Positions 1 through 13,646 of a stretch of 64,000 nucleotides of DNA are shown one piece after another (the first letter of the stretch is position 1; every line of letters begins with the position of its first letter). Source of the stretch: Cercis canadensis (lineage: Eukaryota; Streptophyta; Magnoliopsida; Fabales; Fabaceae); the NCBI GenBank assembly GCA_003255065.1, contig QAOA01005544.1:434001-498000 (forward strand), read 5' to 3'. The notes below the pieces were generated by a model that saw only the letters and a program-made list of their open reading frames with translations, made no database searches and had not been told where the DNA came from. Both the position numbers and the translations under genes were made by a program.

Positions 1-91
1 TTAATCTTATAAGAAATTGTATAGCTTGAAATTATTAAAGTAACTTGTGTAAAAATGCAAGATAACCTAACTTTAGGGGAAGATGGAGTAC

Positions 92-3000
92 CTTAATAAT
101 GATGACGGCCAGCTGAAAATTTTTGATAATACAACAGAAGTAACTAAACACCCACAAAAGCCTATAATAGTTCCCTCCCATGTCTTCTTTGGACTTACAC
201 TAGTAAGCGGTGTCCTACCAAATGCCTGCATAAAGGCACAAAATGAATCTCACAATAGAAGGCCAAAATAAGGCTATATTTTTTAAGAGACACATTAATA
301 ATCATAACGAAAAAAAATAAAATTACAAAGTCATACCCAGGATAACTAGTAACTTACACTGTGACAAATTTATAATAACTCAGTTGGGATTCCAACTACT
401 GAATAAATTCTCCACAAAATTTTATTGTTTGGATCATATTGCCAATTTATTAATTCAATTCAATGCTATCCCATTACTGATCAATATTCCAGTCTCACGG
501 TCTCACCTTTTATCAATTTATCACCATATTGTAACCATACGCTGGTCGTGTGGTTTGTTCTGAAACCATGATCCAGAACTTAATTGCCAAAATATGACAT
601 TAGCATTTTTATTTTGGGTTACAAGGGAGTGAACGTATGACCTCTATCCTAACCCCACCCTATCATTACTTACCACTTGAGCTTAGCATGGCATAAGGTT
701 TCTCTCTAAAACGAGAAAATGAAAAATCAAGGACTGCTGTAATCCCTGCTACTGAATGTTGATTGGTTGTTGGCAGAGGCAGAGACGTGGAAAGCATATG
801 GTCATGAACCATGTTAGGTTCATCTATCAGATGATTTTATGTAAAGCAACTTTGAAGGCCACTGATATGGCACTTCATAAGCATACACAATAGTCTTAGG
901 AATCAAGCAGGCTTGCAGAAATGATGGCAGGAGTTAGCAAATTACCAAAATGTAAATACTACATTAACAAGTGACAAATGGAGGAAAAAACCACGGACAA
1001 AGCAGATAAATTGATAAGCCTATATACCTTGCCACCAAGAAAAGCAAATGTATCAGCTGCAATTATGCTGCTGATGGAAATCAAAGTTGCCACAAGACCA
1101 ACTGTCCAATGAGCTTGACCACCAAGAGGAACAGGCCATATTGCTCCTATTACCAAAAACAATCTGGTCAGGACAAACAGGTCCTAATGCAAGCGACATC
1201 AGTAAAAAATGCTCAAGAAAAATAACAAAGATAAATCCACAATACCAGTGAAATGTGCCTTAGATAACCTGTATCAATAAACGACCAATTGATGTGTGCC
1301 TTACAGATAATGCCAAACAAGACCCTTAATTCATTGTTAAACATCAAAGATCTAGCAGCCACCACAGCATGTCAAATTTAAAGGCAACCACATACATCTA
1401 AGCCATGTATTTAAAAGCAATATAGTTTGAGTATATATAAAACCAAACAGGTCTCTGGAAAAATCAAGATACTCAATCTACCAGGAAAAATGACTCAGAC
1501 TTACTGTTGCAAACCCTTTATTGTTTGCTTCAATAGCGATTTTACTGTTATCTATCCATGGGCAAGAACATATTTCAGCCAAAGTATTCTATATTTTCAG
1601 TTTCTATGAAGGAAGATTGCACTTCAAATGATATATTGATACAAACCAATAGTTGATGGCATATACAAATTCTCAGTATAGGAATACTCTATTGTATGTA
1701 TTTGGAAGGTGCAATAAAGAGGGTTACAGTTAGAGATTATAGTATCATAAACAATTGACCTTTTAACCAATAGTACAATGTATAGTATTTTAGCTTCAAA
1801 CCAACTAATTAAGAAACTCACCAGACATAAGGAAAAAAGATTTCATTTCACCCACAGTGGAAATACCCCAACTACAACTCATAAACAGTTTGGGTTACGT
1901 TTGTAAATATTATGGCTTCTAAAAAGTTGTCTTGCTGTTAAGAAAACAGATGAGATAAAACCGTCATAACATAACATTGTTTTGTAAAAACATTGTTTAA
2001 GATGCTGTACATAGCATATGGATGAATAAAGTATTTGGTAAAGTTACATAGATAGATATTAAAACATTAAGTTTATAAAGTTTGAAATTAGTAAGGGATG
2101 ACTATTGAAACTTTATTAAAGTGAGGTTTTTTTTTCAGCTAAAAGTATCTCTTTTCCTTTTTCTTTTTCTTTTTCATTTGTTGTAATCAAAGGATGTCTT
2201 ATCCCCAACATTTTTACCTTCTTTTTTAATGACATCTTCTTTTGTCTTTTGAGAGAGAGGGAGAAGGTTGAAGGTTTTTTTTTTTTGGGTTTTGTAAATT
2301 TTCAATCACTTCTGGATTTGTTGGCACAGACAACTCTAGAATCTACTGAGTTGGCAAGCTACCTAATACCACTTGAACTTAATGCTATAGCATTGACCAA
2401 CCCGTAGCTCAGAAAGCCAAACCAGAAAAGTAATACCTCAATTGCAGAAGTTCATGAAGAAGACTCTTCGTTTTAATGTCCCTTCATTGAACCCATAATA
2501 TACATCATGTGTCAGTTGAAACAAGATAGACACAGCAGCAAGACAAAGCAAATCCTATGGCTGTATGAAATAGATATGGATGCTTACAAAGCTTATTCTA
2601 GCTGCCTTCCCTTCATTTAACCCATAATATACAACCCAGGAATTCAGTAAGTCAAGCCTTTGTTGACAGTTGAACTTTGTGTGTAGATACAACAATCACT
2701 CATTTTTATCAATAAATAATATATTTCACTCAAAGGGTGTCTGGGCTTTGTCCAATGCGTGTTCCTATCATGTCAAGCCCACAAATCTTTCTATTATTTG
2801 AAACATATAAATGGATGTAAAAAACATGCTACAGATGCAAATAAGTTAAGAGTCTAAGACCTAATTGCACCAAGTGGGGAGCTCTGAGTATGCAAGGAAG
2901 TCAAACCAAAAAAAGGATGAAAAAAAAAAAACCAAAAACAGATAGAGAGTTCCCTCATTTCCAGATGCCATAAATGTTGGAAGAGATGATAAAGCAGTAT

Positions 3001-5456
3001 TTTGGATTGCCACCATATGTGTTTTTGTTTTGTTCCCCTGGGTGGGGTTTGAATCTTACAAATAGAATGGCAGACAGATATCAACAAGGGATATAGGTGA
3101 TCAATATATTCTCTCCCTATATGCATTAATAGACACAGCATACTCATATTTCCAGAGAAGAGAATCAGTCAAAAACCATATTAGCTGGCAATCATTGAAC
3201 AAGAGAAAAGTACTTTTCAAACACTCGTAATTTTCCAGGAACCTGTGATGATAGCTGTGATCATTGAACTTCTTATACTTGAAAGAGAACTAAAGAAGCC
3301 AATTGCTTACTTGTGTTCAAGGCAGGAGCTGCTAAACCACATCGAAGCTTAACCCAAAAGCAGGGAAGATAGCCACAATAAAATAGCCCAAAGATGGCAC
3401 TACTTAGCTGTGCAAAACGGGGATTTCCTCTTTGCAAGAGCAATGCAATAGCCATAACGAAAGCAGCAGAAGTTACAGTAACATCAATATAACCACGATA
3501 CCTGCCCATGTAACAGAAACACCAATTAGACTAATCAGCAACAACCTTCTAAACCTGAAGTTATCTATAAATATGTTATAGAAGATTTCCTCTGCACAAG
3601 TCTTCTCAACATACAATTGAAAGCAAAATAATCTCAAAAACATAGAGCTGTTCACAAATGAATGTGAGGAAAAGACAATGTCATCCATTTGTAGCAATTA
3701 TTGGTATATAACAATTGCATAAATTCTGTATATGTACAGAATATCATGATCCAAGTAAAACTACCTAATAACATTATTTATGAATTGTTTTTATTTTCTA
3801 AGGAAGTGAAGTCCAGAATAAAAATTTTTTAGGTAGAATTCCACTTGTACTCCTTGTAGCTTAGGGTAGAGAGTATGGAGCCCAATAGCATCTCATTTAG
3901 TTTCAGCATTCAGACAACAAATTTAACCTCCTGTCCCTCTGCCAATATTGAGTTTATTTCTATGAATTATAGTCTAGAACATGCATCACCCAAACATATA
4001 CCATATGAAAAGAACCAGAAAATGAACGACAGCTACTAAGTTCCAATATAACTTAGTCAGATGATATCCAGATAATAATTGGATTTGACAATTGAAACTA
4101 ATATCTCTAGACTTACATGGTTAAAAGGCACGTGACAAAGAACAGAGGAAAGTAATTTGTCCACAATCAACTAAATGCAACATGTATAAAAGAGATTGTC
4201 AAATTTATGCTCATAGAAAATTAAGCCACACTAACCAATCTTACATGGTAACCACAGGCAATAGTGCACAAATAACAGAGCAGACTCGTGACACATAGAG
4301 AGGAGGAGGTGTCATTCCATCAGATATTCCATGACTCCGAACCAATTCAAAATACTCCCGTGAACTAGCAAAGACAGTAGCAGCAAAGGCCAGTGTGAAA
4401 ACCCATCCTCCAGCCAAGACAACACCGCCAACACCTATCCCAATGCCAAGTCCAAAAATAACTCTTTTTCTAAACTGACTGGATTTCTGTTGAGATTCCA
4501 AGAGCAAATCCTCCTACAATGACAAATTTGGCTTGCATTAACTTAAAAGCAACCACTTCAGTGATTATATTCTACAAGACATGCATGCTCAAAAAGTAAA
4601 AAATGCAAGTCCATCTAACAAACTTTCTCATTTACTCTTTAAACTTCTAGGTATTAAAAGTTTCATCATTCCATCATCATCAATGAAGTAAAACCACAAA
4701 GTAGGTTTATATTACACTTACACCTTTTTATTTACACAAATTGAAACTCGGAGAACAATTATAGTATATGGAGAAAATCAGATAACGCAACAGCATCCGT
4801 GTTAGACATTTACTAATGTTTCATAGAACCCCAAATTCAACATCATCTTCACCTAACTATCTCCTAAACACAATCAAAATTCTAAACTCCACATCCTTTC
4901 ACTAAAGCTGTACAGATAAGCTGCCTAATGATGATCAATTAACCCCATTCAACCTCCAAAACCATAAGCTATGCTATTATTAGCATCACCATCAAACAAC
5001 CCAATTCAGCTTGGAGTAATGTCATCCTTTACTAAACAACCCCACTTTTCATTTCCACAATTTTCCCTCACCATGCCAAATTCAATTAATCTTGCAGAAC
5101 TTTCTCCTCACATCACCCAAACAACATAAACACAAGCATAACACACACCCAGATGTCCAAATTATCAGTACCGAAAATCAAAATACCTTCTTGGCATTGT
5201 CTTCACCAAGACTGTCCGGCTCAGCTTGAGCCACAGCTCTGATGACGCGCCGGTGAGCCCACGAGCCATTTTGGCTAAACCGAAGCACGGCTCTGCTTCT
5301 GTCAAAGGTTAAGCCGATAGAGCTGAGCTTTGAGTATGGACGACTGAGAATTAGCGATTGTGACGATAAGGGACGGCAGCGACAAGTGCAGAGAGATGGC
5401 AGAGAAAGAGGAGCGAGCTTGAACAGATCAATATCTAAATACGACGTCGTCGCCAT
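92..5456 (-). CDS. Plastidial phosphatidate cytidylyltransferase (CDP-diacylglycerol synthase), 5' five exons
   Basis: The enzyme makes CDP-diacylglycerol from phosphatidate and CTP, the precursor of phosphatidylglycerol in plastid membranes. Exons read on the minus strand are 5456-5187, 4513-4245, 3501-3311, 1146-1028 and 225-92; all introns are GT-AG and the phases fit. Exon 1 is a Ser/Arg-rich transit peptide of about 80 residues. Exon 2 carries KKRVIFG-like and GMTPPPLYVSRVCSVICALL segments, exon 3 has RFAQLSSAIFGLFYCGYLP and FWVKLRCGLAAPALNT, exon 4 has GGQAHWTVGLVAT and IAADTFAFLGGK, and exon 5 starts AFGRTPLTSVSPKKTWEGT, the family signature block. From memory this order matches Arabidopsis plastidial CDS4/CDS5. 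The C-terminal exons, including the last membrane segments, lie beyond base 1. The start is the only ATG before the transit peptide. No damage is seen. Confidence 0.93.
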
Positions 5457-5714
5457 GTGAGAAGGAAATTCTTGGTTTCCTTATCCAGTCCAAGAGTTTA
5501 GGATAAAGTTGGAAAACAGTGTTTGTTTGGGATTGCCATTGACAGACGGAGATGATCCAAGAGTTTCGTAAAAAAATATGCCGGAGGTTGTTTGTGCCCT
5601 CGAGAGCTACCCAGGATATACGTTGCGACTTGCGATGCCGAATGTGACTGTAGAAAAAAAAAAAAACACAAACAACGCTTCACGCTCAACTAAAATGATG
5701 TGAATTTATATTAT
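5457..5714. promoter_or_regulatory. 5' flank of the CDP-DAG synthase gene
   Basis: Leader and proximal promoter region upstream of the start codon at 5456. No convincing TATA box or other element could be picked out. It ends where a Mutator-type MITE begins, so the usable promoter is short or reaches through the element. Confidence 0.3.
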
Positions 5715-5926
5715 CGGGGATTCTATGATACTACGTAAGTATGCTATACTACACTGACGTGGCAAGCATACATAATTTTTATATTTTATTATATATAAAA
5801 TATAATTTATTTACTTTTTTAAATAAATTTAAAAACAGTTAATTTGTACACATGTCATTCATTTATTGATTATTCTTGTGTAGTATGACATACTACATAA
5901 ATACTAAAAGTATCTAAGAAACCTCC
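5715..5926. mobile_element. Mutator-type MITE, copy 1
   Basis: A 212-bp element starting CGGGGATTCTATGATACTAC and ending AAGTATCTAAGAAACCTCC. The two ends are imperfect inverted repeats and each holds a GTATGxCATACTAC-like palindromic block. It is the same family as 46999-47210 and 47510-47722, which have clear 9-bp target duplications. Here the flanking 9-mers do not match, so the target duplication has decayed or was lost. It carries no coding capacity. Confidence 0.7.
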
Positions 5927-6303
5927 ATATAAAAAAGGACTAGTTATTGAATAATACCTAAGTCCATTTTTATATATTACAAGAAAAATTAATAATAAAA
6001 TGATTTATTGATTTTACTTAACATATCCTCCAATAAAATACATAGCATATATTATTTTAGTAGTTAGTTAGATCTATAGTATCTATATTACTTGTAGTAT
6101 TGATTAATTAAACTCGTGAATTTTTTCTTATTGTAATTAAATAGTTTTAAATTTATTGTAGTTCTTTTATTGGTTTGTTTTGAGTTTAATCCCTCAAGTT
6201 CTAGAAGGTGAAGGAAAAAACTAAAAAGTGTAAAAAACACATACTTTCTATTTTGGTGTTTGTTATGTTGTGTAAAATGATCATAGTATCTGTGCTATGT
6301 GAT

Positions 6304-6357
<54 letters not shown>

Positions 6358-6590
6358 TATTTAAATATATAGAAAAAATAAATATATATATATAAAGTGT
6401 CTTTCAGGTATGCCACCAACTTCTGCAAAGCCCCCACCAATGGTCCTATCCCTAATAAACCATTTTCACAACAAAAAGAATTTATTAAGAGACAATGGAG
6501 TTANTTTTCTATTTAGCATAATAAAAAAAACATTTTTCTTATTTGTAAAAGTTACATATATCATTCTATTTAAGTTTGATATAAAATAAA
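5927..6590. other. Intergenic, with a (TA)n microsatellite
   Basis: AT-rich sequence without a supportable gene. A pure TA tract runs from about 6309 to 6351, and a single N sits at 6504. The last nine bases (6582-6590) are the left target duplication of the following foldback element. Confidence 0.6.
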
Positions 6591-7084
6591 AGTTTAAATA
6601 TATTGCAAGTCTATGTAGTTTGGACAAATTTTGAATTATGTTCCTATAGTTTTTTTCTTTTTTTTTAGGCACTTATAATTTGAATTTTTTTTAATTGGGT
6701 TTTTGCTATCACCCCCAATTATAATTTCGTCAGTTTAATGTTAACATAGCAAACAACTTGTCTATGTGGCAATAAAAGAAGTTGATGTGGTATTAAAGTG
6801 GCACAAAAGTTGTCATCTCATCGAATTTTGGCTAAAAGAATGCATAAAAAAGTTGATGATGTGACAATTTTTGTGCCATTTTGATGTCATGTCAGTTTCT
6901 TTTATTGCCACACAGACAAGCCGTTTGTCAAGTCAGCACTAAATTGACGAATTTATAATCAGAAATGATAGCATGAACCCAATTAAAAAAATTTTAAACT
7001 ATAAGGACCTCAAAAGAAAAAAAAAATACAGAAATTTGATTTAAAATTCGTCGAAACTACATGGACTTGCAGTATATTTAAACT
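6591..7084. mobile_element. 494-bp foldback element with 9-bp target duplication
   Basis: Nearly the whole element is an inverted repeat. The left end reads AGTTTAAATATATTGCAAGTC (first 20 bases) and the right end is its close reverse complement, GACTTGCAGTATATTTAAACT. Long arms match inward, for example a block containing TTGTCTATGTGGCAATAAAAG pairs with CTTTTATTGCCACACAGACAA. The flanks TAAAATAAA at 6582-6590 and 7085-7093 are identical 9-mers, the target-site size of Mutator-like elements. There is no open frame, so it is non-autonomous. Confidence 0.8.
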
Positions 7085-7093
7085 TAAAATAAA

Positions 7094-7780
7094 TTATACA
7101 GATCTCTTGTAAAGTTTAATGAAATATTAGAAACTTCTCTTCATGTTTTAAAAATTAACAAGGGCCTTTATTCATATACAATTTATTAAAAGGTTTTATG
7201 TCATCTTAAAGTTAAATATATAAGAAGTATATGTAACTTATAAAATGATAAATGGAGTTTTTATTATACTGAATTTGTATAAAGTAATGGAGGTCAGTCT
7301 AATGTTATCTTTAATTATAACAAAAACCTTCCCTTAAAATTACACTCGAAGGGATGTGATAAAATGTTCTTATAATTTCGTAAAACCTCAGTTGAGACCA
7401 ATGTAATTTATCATGTCATTTTTTTTAATACTTTTAATTATGATTTTAAATTCGAACATAATTAAGGAGACATCTCCTCCTTTTATAGATCATTTGTGAA
7501 ATTTCTTTTGTCAAAATTTCATGCACCGAATTTGGATTTTACGCAATCTGTCTTTTCAATTTCTTTATGCCCCAATTCACTAGAATGCGGTGCCTTTTGA
7601 CTCTATTTTTTCATGCATATAATGGCTTCACCGCTCTCATTAATGGTACATTATTGTCATCTTCACCATTTCAACAAGCCTATTACTAAGCTGCAGGCAT
7701 GCATGCCTTTCACACAACCAATGCTTTCTATTTTTGTTTTTTTTTTTCCAACCTAACATTTATTTACACCATAATGGACT
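7094..7780. other. Intergenic, nothing recognised
   Basis: AT-rich sequence between the foldback element and the duplicated polygalacturonase promoter block. No gene, repeat or RNA could be supported. Confidence 0.4.
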
Positions 7781-8728
7781 AGACCCCACATTAACTACCA
7801 CGATTAATTGCTTTGAACACAAGAGGCCACCATTGTAACGGCAAATTTAGCCACCACAAACATTCTGTATTTGCAGCAAAGCAATTTGGCGGCACACATT
7901 TTCCCTTCCTCTTTGGTTTCTTGCACACCAAGGAGTGACTACACTAAATGGCTGCATAAGGCCATGTTTTAGGTCCTCCAACTCAGGCTAGCTTCCCGCC
8001 AATATTTACTCCGGGTTCTCTCCACGTGTCACGTGTTATACTTCAAACTTCACTCCCCGAAATTAAGATGGACTATACATAACTAATTCAAGCTAATTAT
8101 TGATACTCTGCATTTAATCTCACGCAGTCAATCCCTTACACACGTTAGCTAAGCCTTCAATTATACTATATGATATTTAATTCTATTAGTCCTATTTAGT
8201 GTACTCTATTCTCTTAACCGTACATATTTTGTTGAGGTTCTTCTTTAAATTTGGTTGCCACTTTTACAAGATTAGAGTTACTTGTGTTAGGCACACGGTC
8301 ACATGTTCAATCCCTACCACTTAGTACTCACTAGGCCTCCATGAGTTTCCTTAAGTTCCAACATGGATGGTTTATCATTGATCTCATTAGAAAGATGGAC
8401 TAGTCAAGGTGTATGCAAACTAGCTTAAACACTGCTTAACCATAACTGAAAAGAGATACTTGACAAGAAATTCATGAAGCTAGTCAAAATAATTTTTTAT
8501 TTACTTAACGCTGATATATTTAATGGAAGACAATGACTTATCACATGTATGTTACCTCTATCTTGCGAAAATGATTTATTTGAGTCTACTTAGAACATGT
8601 ATGCAAATGCGTTTTTCTTTTGACTATAATATAATCTTCTATAAACAATGTATAGTTGATTAGCACTATACAGAAGCAAACTATAAGTTTATCAATGAAT
8701 TATTAGCCCTTATCCTACACTAACCAAC
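7781..8728 (+). promoter_or_regulatory. Upstream region of polygalacturonase 1, shared with gene 2
   Basis: Blocks within about 1 kb upstream of the first polygalacturonase recur upstream of the second one (12735-13480). Examples are the segment around 7850-7885 (ACATTCTG-ATTTG-AGCAAAG) with 12785-12810, and CTTCC-GCCAATATT near 7992 with 12958. The promoter was therefore copied along with the gene. Conserved islands in a diverged background are candidates for control elements. A weak tRNA-like stretch lies near 8285-8320, but it is too degraded to call. Confidence 0.55.
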
Positions 8729-8736
8729 TATAAATA
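8729..8736 (+). promoter_or_regulatory. TATA box of polygalacturonase 1
   Basis: TATAAATA inside CTAACCAACTATAAATA, 145 bases before the start codon. The same context is present at the same place in the tandem copy (13481-13488). Confidence 0.65.
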
Positions 8737-8873
8737 CGCATGAACCATTTTAACGTTTTCAACTACCACTTCAATTCAGTTGCAAGCATCCAACTGAGCT
8801 AACAAACACACTTCATAGCCCCTGCCTTTGTGTTCAATTCACAGTAGCCAGTTTTGGGAATATACCTAGAGCA

Positions 8874-11053
8874 ATGGCTAGTCTTCTAGGAACTATATCT
8901 AATGTTTTCACATCTATCTTATTCATAGCCTTGTTAGGCTCTTGCAATGCAGCACCGACCTCTCAGTACAATGTGGTTACGTTTGGCGCGAAACCGGACG
9001 GAAAATCTGACTCCACCGGGGCATTCACAAAGGCGTGGCAGTCGGCGTGCAACAGCAACACCCCTGCCACCGTTTATGTGCCGAAAGGGAGGTACCTGCT
9101 AAAAGCCATTGTTTTCAGAGGGCCATGTAAGAATAAGATCACATTCCGCATAGATGGGACTCTTTGGGCTCCTACCGATTACCGCGCACTCGGCAATTCA
9201 GGGTATTGGATCTTGTTCATTAAGGTCAACGATCTTCAGGTCTATGGTGGCAATCTAGATGCCAAGGGAGCTGGGTTTTGGGCTTGCAGGACATCTGGAA
9301 AGAGCTGCCCTGTTGGAGCAAGGGTATGTCTTTAACTTAGTTGCATTTAAATTTAATCCAAGTTATTCAAATATTTTTCATATCACTTTGATCTTACAGA
9401 GTATCTCATATAGTGTGTAAATTAACTTTCTTTCTCTCTTTCTTAATATCATGTGGCGTCCTATCATTCTATTGGTCATGAAGTCGTGCATTCTTGTTTT
9501 AAAATGGTACTGCAAGTAGGTGAAATATTTTAGTAGTTTAAACCTTCTAAGTACTTATGCAATTTTTTTGTTAAAGAGTTAGATTTTTTAGCTGCGGATA
9601 CTAAAAAATAAAAATTTAAATGTGAGACCTCAACCTTTTTAAAATAAGTTAAATGTGTTGTGTCAACTTTTTTGTGGCTACACCATTTAGTTTTGTTATA
9701 TATGTAGATATATTTAATTTCGCAATACACATACTTATATTTTAAGTTGACTATTAAAAACTTTGAAATGTTCTATATATGTATATATAAGTGCTTTTGG
9801 TATTGGTTATAAATATAATGTTGTGATATAATTTTTTTTCCTAAAAAGGAAAAATGTTATATTTTATGTTAAAATTTTGTATTAAACGTTAGTGTAGCAT
9901 ATATGTATATTCAGTAAATTTGTATTAATTTGAAGACATGTTTATGAATGCAGTCGATAACGTTCAACTGGGTAGATAACCTTGTGGTGAGTGGCCTAAC
10001 ATCAATCAACAGCCAGCTAAGTCACCTAGTGATTAACAGCTGCAACAATGTGCTTGTCCGAAACGTGAAGCTAATTGCTCCAGCCCAAAGTCCCAATACA
10101 GATGGTATTCATGTTCAAAACTCCAATGGGGTTACAATTACTGGGAGTACCTTGCAAACTGGAGATGACTGCATATCCATTGGTGATGCCACCTTTAATC
10201 TCTTCATGTCCAGCATCAAATGTGGTCCTGGTCATGGCGTAAGGTAAGATTAATATCATTAATTATCATAATCAAAATTGATTTTAGAAATTTATGATCT
10301 GTAGGTCTAATATCGCCTTTATAATTATAGGAACCAAAAAATTTGATGTCAAGAGTTTGAATTCCATTGCTTACACTTCTCTTTAATTATTTCCACCACA
10401 CATTGATGCAGTTTTATGACTGTGAAACTTAATAATTAAAATTCATTCTTGTTCTACAGCATTGGCAGTTTGGGGAAAGAAATGAACGAAAAAGGAGTCC
10501 AAAACATAACCCTAACAAACTCAGTCTTCACTGGATCAGATAATGGGGTACGGATCAAGTCATGGGCCAGACCAAGCAAAGGGTTTGTGAAGAACATTCT
10601 CTTCCAAAACATCATAATGAACAACGTTGAGAACCCCATTATCATTGATCAGAATTACTGCCCTGATAATCAGGGTTGTCCTAACCAGGTACTTATAATT
10701 AATTAATTAATCTACTCTATGCTGGTTTTATTTTTTATTTTTTTTTGCATTCTAGTTTAGCTTTAGTCATATGCTTAATTAATCAATTAATACTAAGAAT
10801 TAATTTTTTGGTCTGATTATCAAATATTTAATAGAGCTCGGGAGTGAAGATTAGTCAAGTTACGTACAAAAACATAAAAGGAACTTCAGCAACGGCGGAA
10901 GCAGTTACATTTGATTGCAGCCCAAGTAGTCCATGTCAAGGGATAAAATTGCAGGACATAAACCTAAGATACATGAACAAAGCTGCAACGTCGTCGTGTA
11001 AGAATATTGATGGGACGAGTGCTGGAACTCTTGCGCCAGAAAGTTGTCTGTAG
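8874..11053 (+). CDS. Polygalacturonase 1 (GH28, pollen exopolygalacturonase type)
   Basis: A secreted glycoside hydrolase family 28 enzyme that hydrolyses alpha-1,4-galacturonan in pectin. Exons are 8874-9323, 9954-10243, 10460-10688 and 10835-11053, with GT-AG introns and phases 0, 2 and 0, giving 395 residues, normal for the family. Residues 1-27 are a signal peptide (ends SCNAAP) and the mature part opens YNVVTFGAKPDGKSDST. The four GH28 motifs are all present: NTDGIH, GDDCIS (catalytic Asp pair), GHGVSIGSLG (catalytic His) and RIKSW. The short protein without an N-terminal propeptide is typical of the pollen/exo clade. It is tandem with a close paralogue at 13647. No break is seen. Endo versus exo action is inferred from the clade, not shown by sequence. 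Confidence 0.93.
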
Positions 11054-12734
11054 TAACAGCAAAATAGCATTAAATTTGTGTATATAAATTTATGTATGTG
11101 AGATAGAGGTAGCAGTAGCAGTGGGTGAGTGCACCATATGAAATGCTCATATTTATGGCTTACATGATTGAGTGTGGCGGTAAATCCCACTATAATATAA
11201 CAAAGTGGAGGGGATGGAGTAGATAGAGAAAAAAGAGGGTACTCCATCTTGTGTAATATATAAGAAATTTATATATCTGTCCCTAATTGGGTTGAGTAGT
11301 ACTATGTACTCTATTATAANATAGAGAGTGAGTTATGAATGGAGATATTCCTGTAAGGTAGCTTCTTATATAAACTAAAAAAAAAAGAGTTATATTATGG
11401 CAAAGCTCTCATTGTTGATTTTTCTTTCCCTCATTCATTTCCTTTCCTTCTCTCCAAAAAAGAAAAATTATCATGTAGTAGAGAAAATTAAAAATTAAAC
11501 AGAAAATATTTACCCTTGGAAATAAATTAAAGAAAGAAATAAAATAATCAAGAGGAATGAAAATAAAGGGATTAAAAATGATAAAGTAGATAATAATTTT
11601 CTTCTTTCTTGTTTGGGTGTCATATAAATGAGAGAATGAAAAAGAAAAGTTCTAAAGTTACGTGTTCACACACAACTAATTAACTTCTATTGAGATGATA
11701 GTTTAGAAGAATTTTTTTTAATTGAAAATATTTAAATTTGTGTTCTAACTTTCTCTTCACTTTCACTCCGTTTTTGAAATGAATTATTTAATGGAATTGA
11801 AATCGAATATTATTCTCATTTAAAAAACTAGCTATGAATTCAGCTTGCAATAAACTCACACCAGAACTTACAAATCCCTTAATTTTTCAGTTTCATGAAC
11901 AAAAGACATTTTTTCATGCTCTCATATATATTCTGAGAAATATCTTTCGTTTTTTAAGACTTCAATGACTTCCCAAACTCTCGATGAGTAAAAATTCTTA
12001 GCTATACTAGGAATAGTAATTCTACAAAGATACATAAAAGTAGGCTCCTAGTTTATGTAAGTGTTTCACTTTTACCAGATATAATATCTTGACAACATTT
12101 GCCTATAAATGGTTGCTTTCAACTTCAAGTCATCCGTGAAGAGAATGTCACAAAAACAAGAAAACTAAATTCACTCCCAAGTAAAGTCCCTCCTCTTGTA
12201 ACTAATGAAATCGATGTTAACAAACATTTATGGAAAGGGGATTTAAAATCCATTTAGATAGAGAGGTTTTTTTTTTTATTTTTATTTTTTAAAAGTGTTT
12301 TTTTTTGTTTGGATAAACTTTCTTTAAAGCATTTTATTAAGGCAAGNACAAGAAAACTAAATTCACTCCCAAGTGAAGTCCCTCCTCTTGTAACTAATGA
12401 AATCGATGTTAACAAACATTTATGGAAAGGGGATTTAAAATCCATTTAGATAGAGAGGTTTTTTTTTTTTTTTTTATTTTTTAAAAGTGTTTTTTTTTGT
12501 TTGGATAAACTTTCTTTAAAGCATTTTATTAAGGCAAGCTGTTTGTTTCTTTCTCACTTTGTGCCAAAAAAGATTGAAAAGGACTTTTGATTACGTATAA
12601 TTATAATGAATATGAGTAAACTTGTAGAATGCAACCCTTTAAAAGGGTGAGACTTGAGAGATTGATAACGGCATGGAAAGAAAAAAGAAAAAAGAAAAGA
12701 AAGGTAACTGATTGAGCAAGTAGCAGTCACCAAG
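11054..12734. other. Intergenic between the two polygalacturonases
   Basis: About 140 bases after the stop are still shared with the 3' flank of the second copy (GTGTATATAAATTTATG and GATTGAGTGTGGCGGTAAAT). The rest is AT-rich with no gene. A single N lies at 11320. A 191-bp segment is repeated around a second N (see 12156-12538). Confidence 0.55.
12156..12538. repeat. 191-bp direct repeat around a single N (probable assembly join)
   Basis: 12156-12346 and 12348-12538 are nearly the same sequence, differing mainly in poly-T lengths, and are separated by one N at 12347. An exact-length duplication abutting an N is what two overlapping contig ends give when they are not merged. It should not be read as a biological tandem repeat. 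Confidence 0.8.
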
Positions 12735-13480
12735 ATTAATTGTTTTAAACAAAAGGGGCCACGACTACTTAGCCACCACCACAGACATTCTGCATTTGTA
12801 GCAAAGTAATTCGATGACTCTACACATTAATCCCTTCTTCTATGGTTTCTTCCATTCCGCACAAACCAGTTAGAGTAAGTGAGTACAGATGATGGTTTTG
12901 AGGACGTACGTACATGTATACAGTACGGCCATGTTTAGAAGATGGAACTTCGGCGAGCTTCCTGCCAATATTCCCTCTGGGTTCTCTTCATTTACTTCTA
13001 TCCCTGAAATTATTAATGCAAACTTATTAATTAATGTTGATTTATGCTTTATTTAATCTCACGCGCAGTTAACGCCTTAGATACGTTACCTAAACATTCA
13101 ATTACATTGAATAATATTTAATTATTTCATATTATACATAGTGTACTTCATTCTCTTAACCGTACATTTTTTATGACATCCTTCGACCTTAATTTGAGCA
13201 CCACTTTTAGAGGATTAATTCTTTTTTTGAACTTTAAGTGGAAGGCAATGGGTTATCACATGCATGCTCCTCTCTCTGACTTGTGATAATGATTTATCAG
13301 AGTCAACTTATCAGAGGAATGCATGCATGTGTTAGTGTTAGAACATGCAAACAAATTATTTTCTTAACTTTATAGTGTAAACTCCTACAAACAAAGAAAA
13401 AAAAAATTAGCATTAGTTAGATCTAGAAGCAAACTTTAAATTAATAATAAATTATAACCGCTTATCCTTCACTAACCAAC

Positions 13481-13488
13481 TATAAATA
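13481..13488 (+). promoter_or_regulatory. TATA box of polygalacturonase 2
   Basis: TATAAATA in the same ACTAACCAAC context as in the first copy, 166 bases before the chosen start codon. Confidence 0.65.
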
Positions 13489-13646
13489 TGCATGTACCAT
13501 TTTAACACTTTCAACTACCATTTGAATTCAGTTGCAAGCATTTAACTGCCAAACACACACCCAATACAATACCACATTAACCATTTTCATCATCTCTTGC
13601 TTTTGTGATTTCAAAGCTAGCTAGTTTTGGGAAAATACCTAGCATA

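Noticed and set aside
8260-8340. tRNA gene or SINE near GTTCAATCCC
   Set aside because: A B-box-like stretch is present, but no cloverleaf or convincing A box could be drawn.
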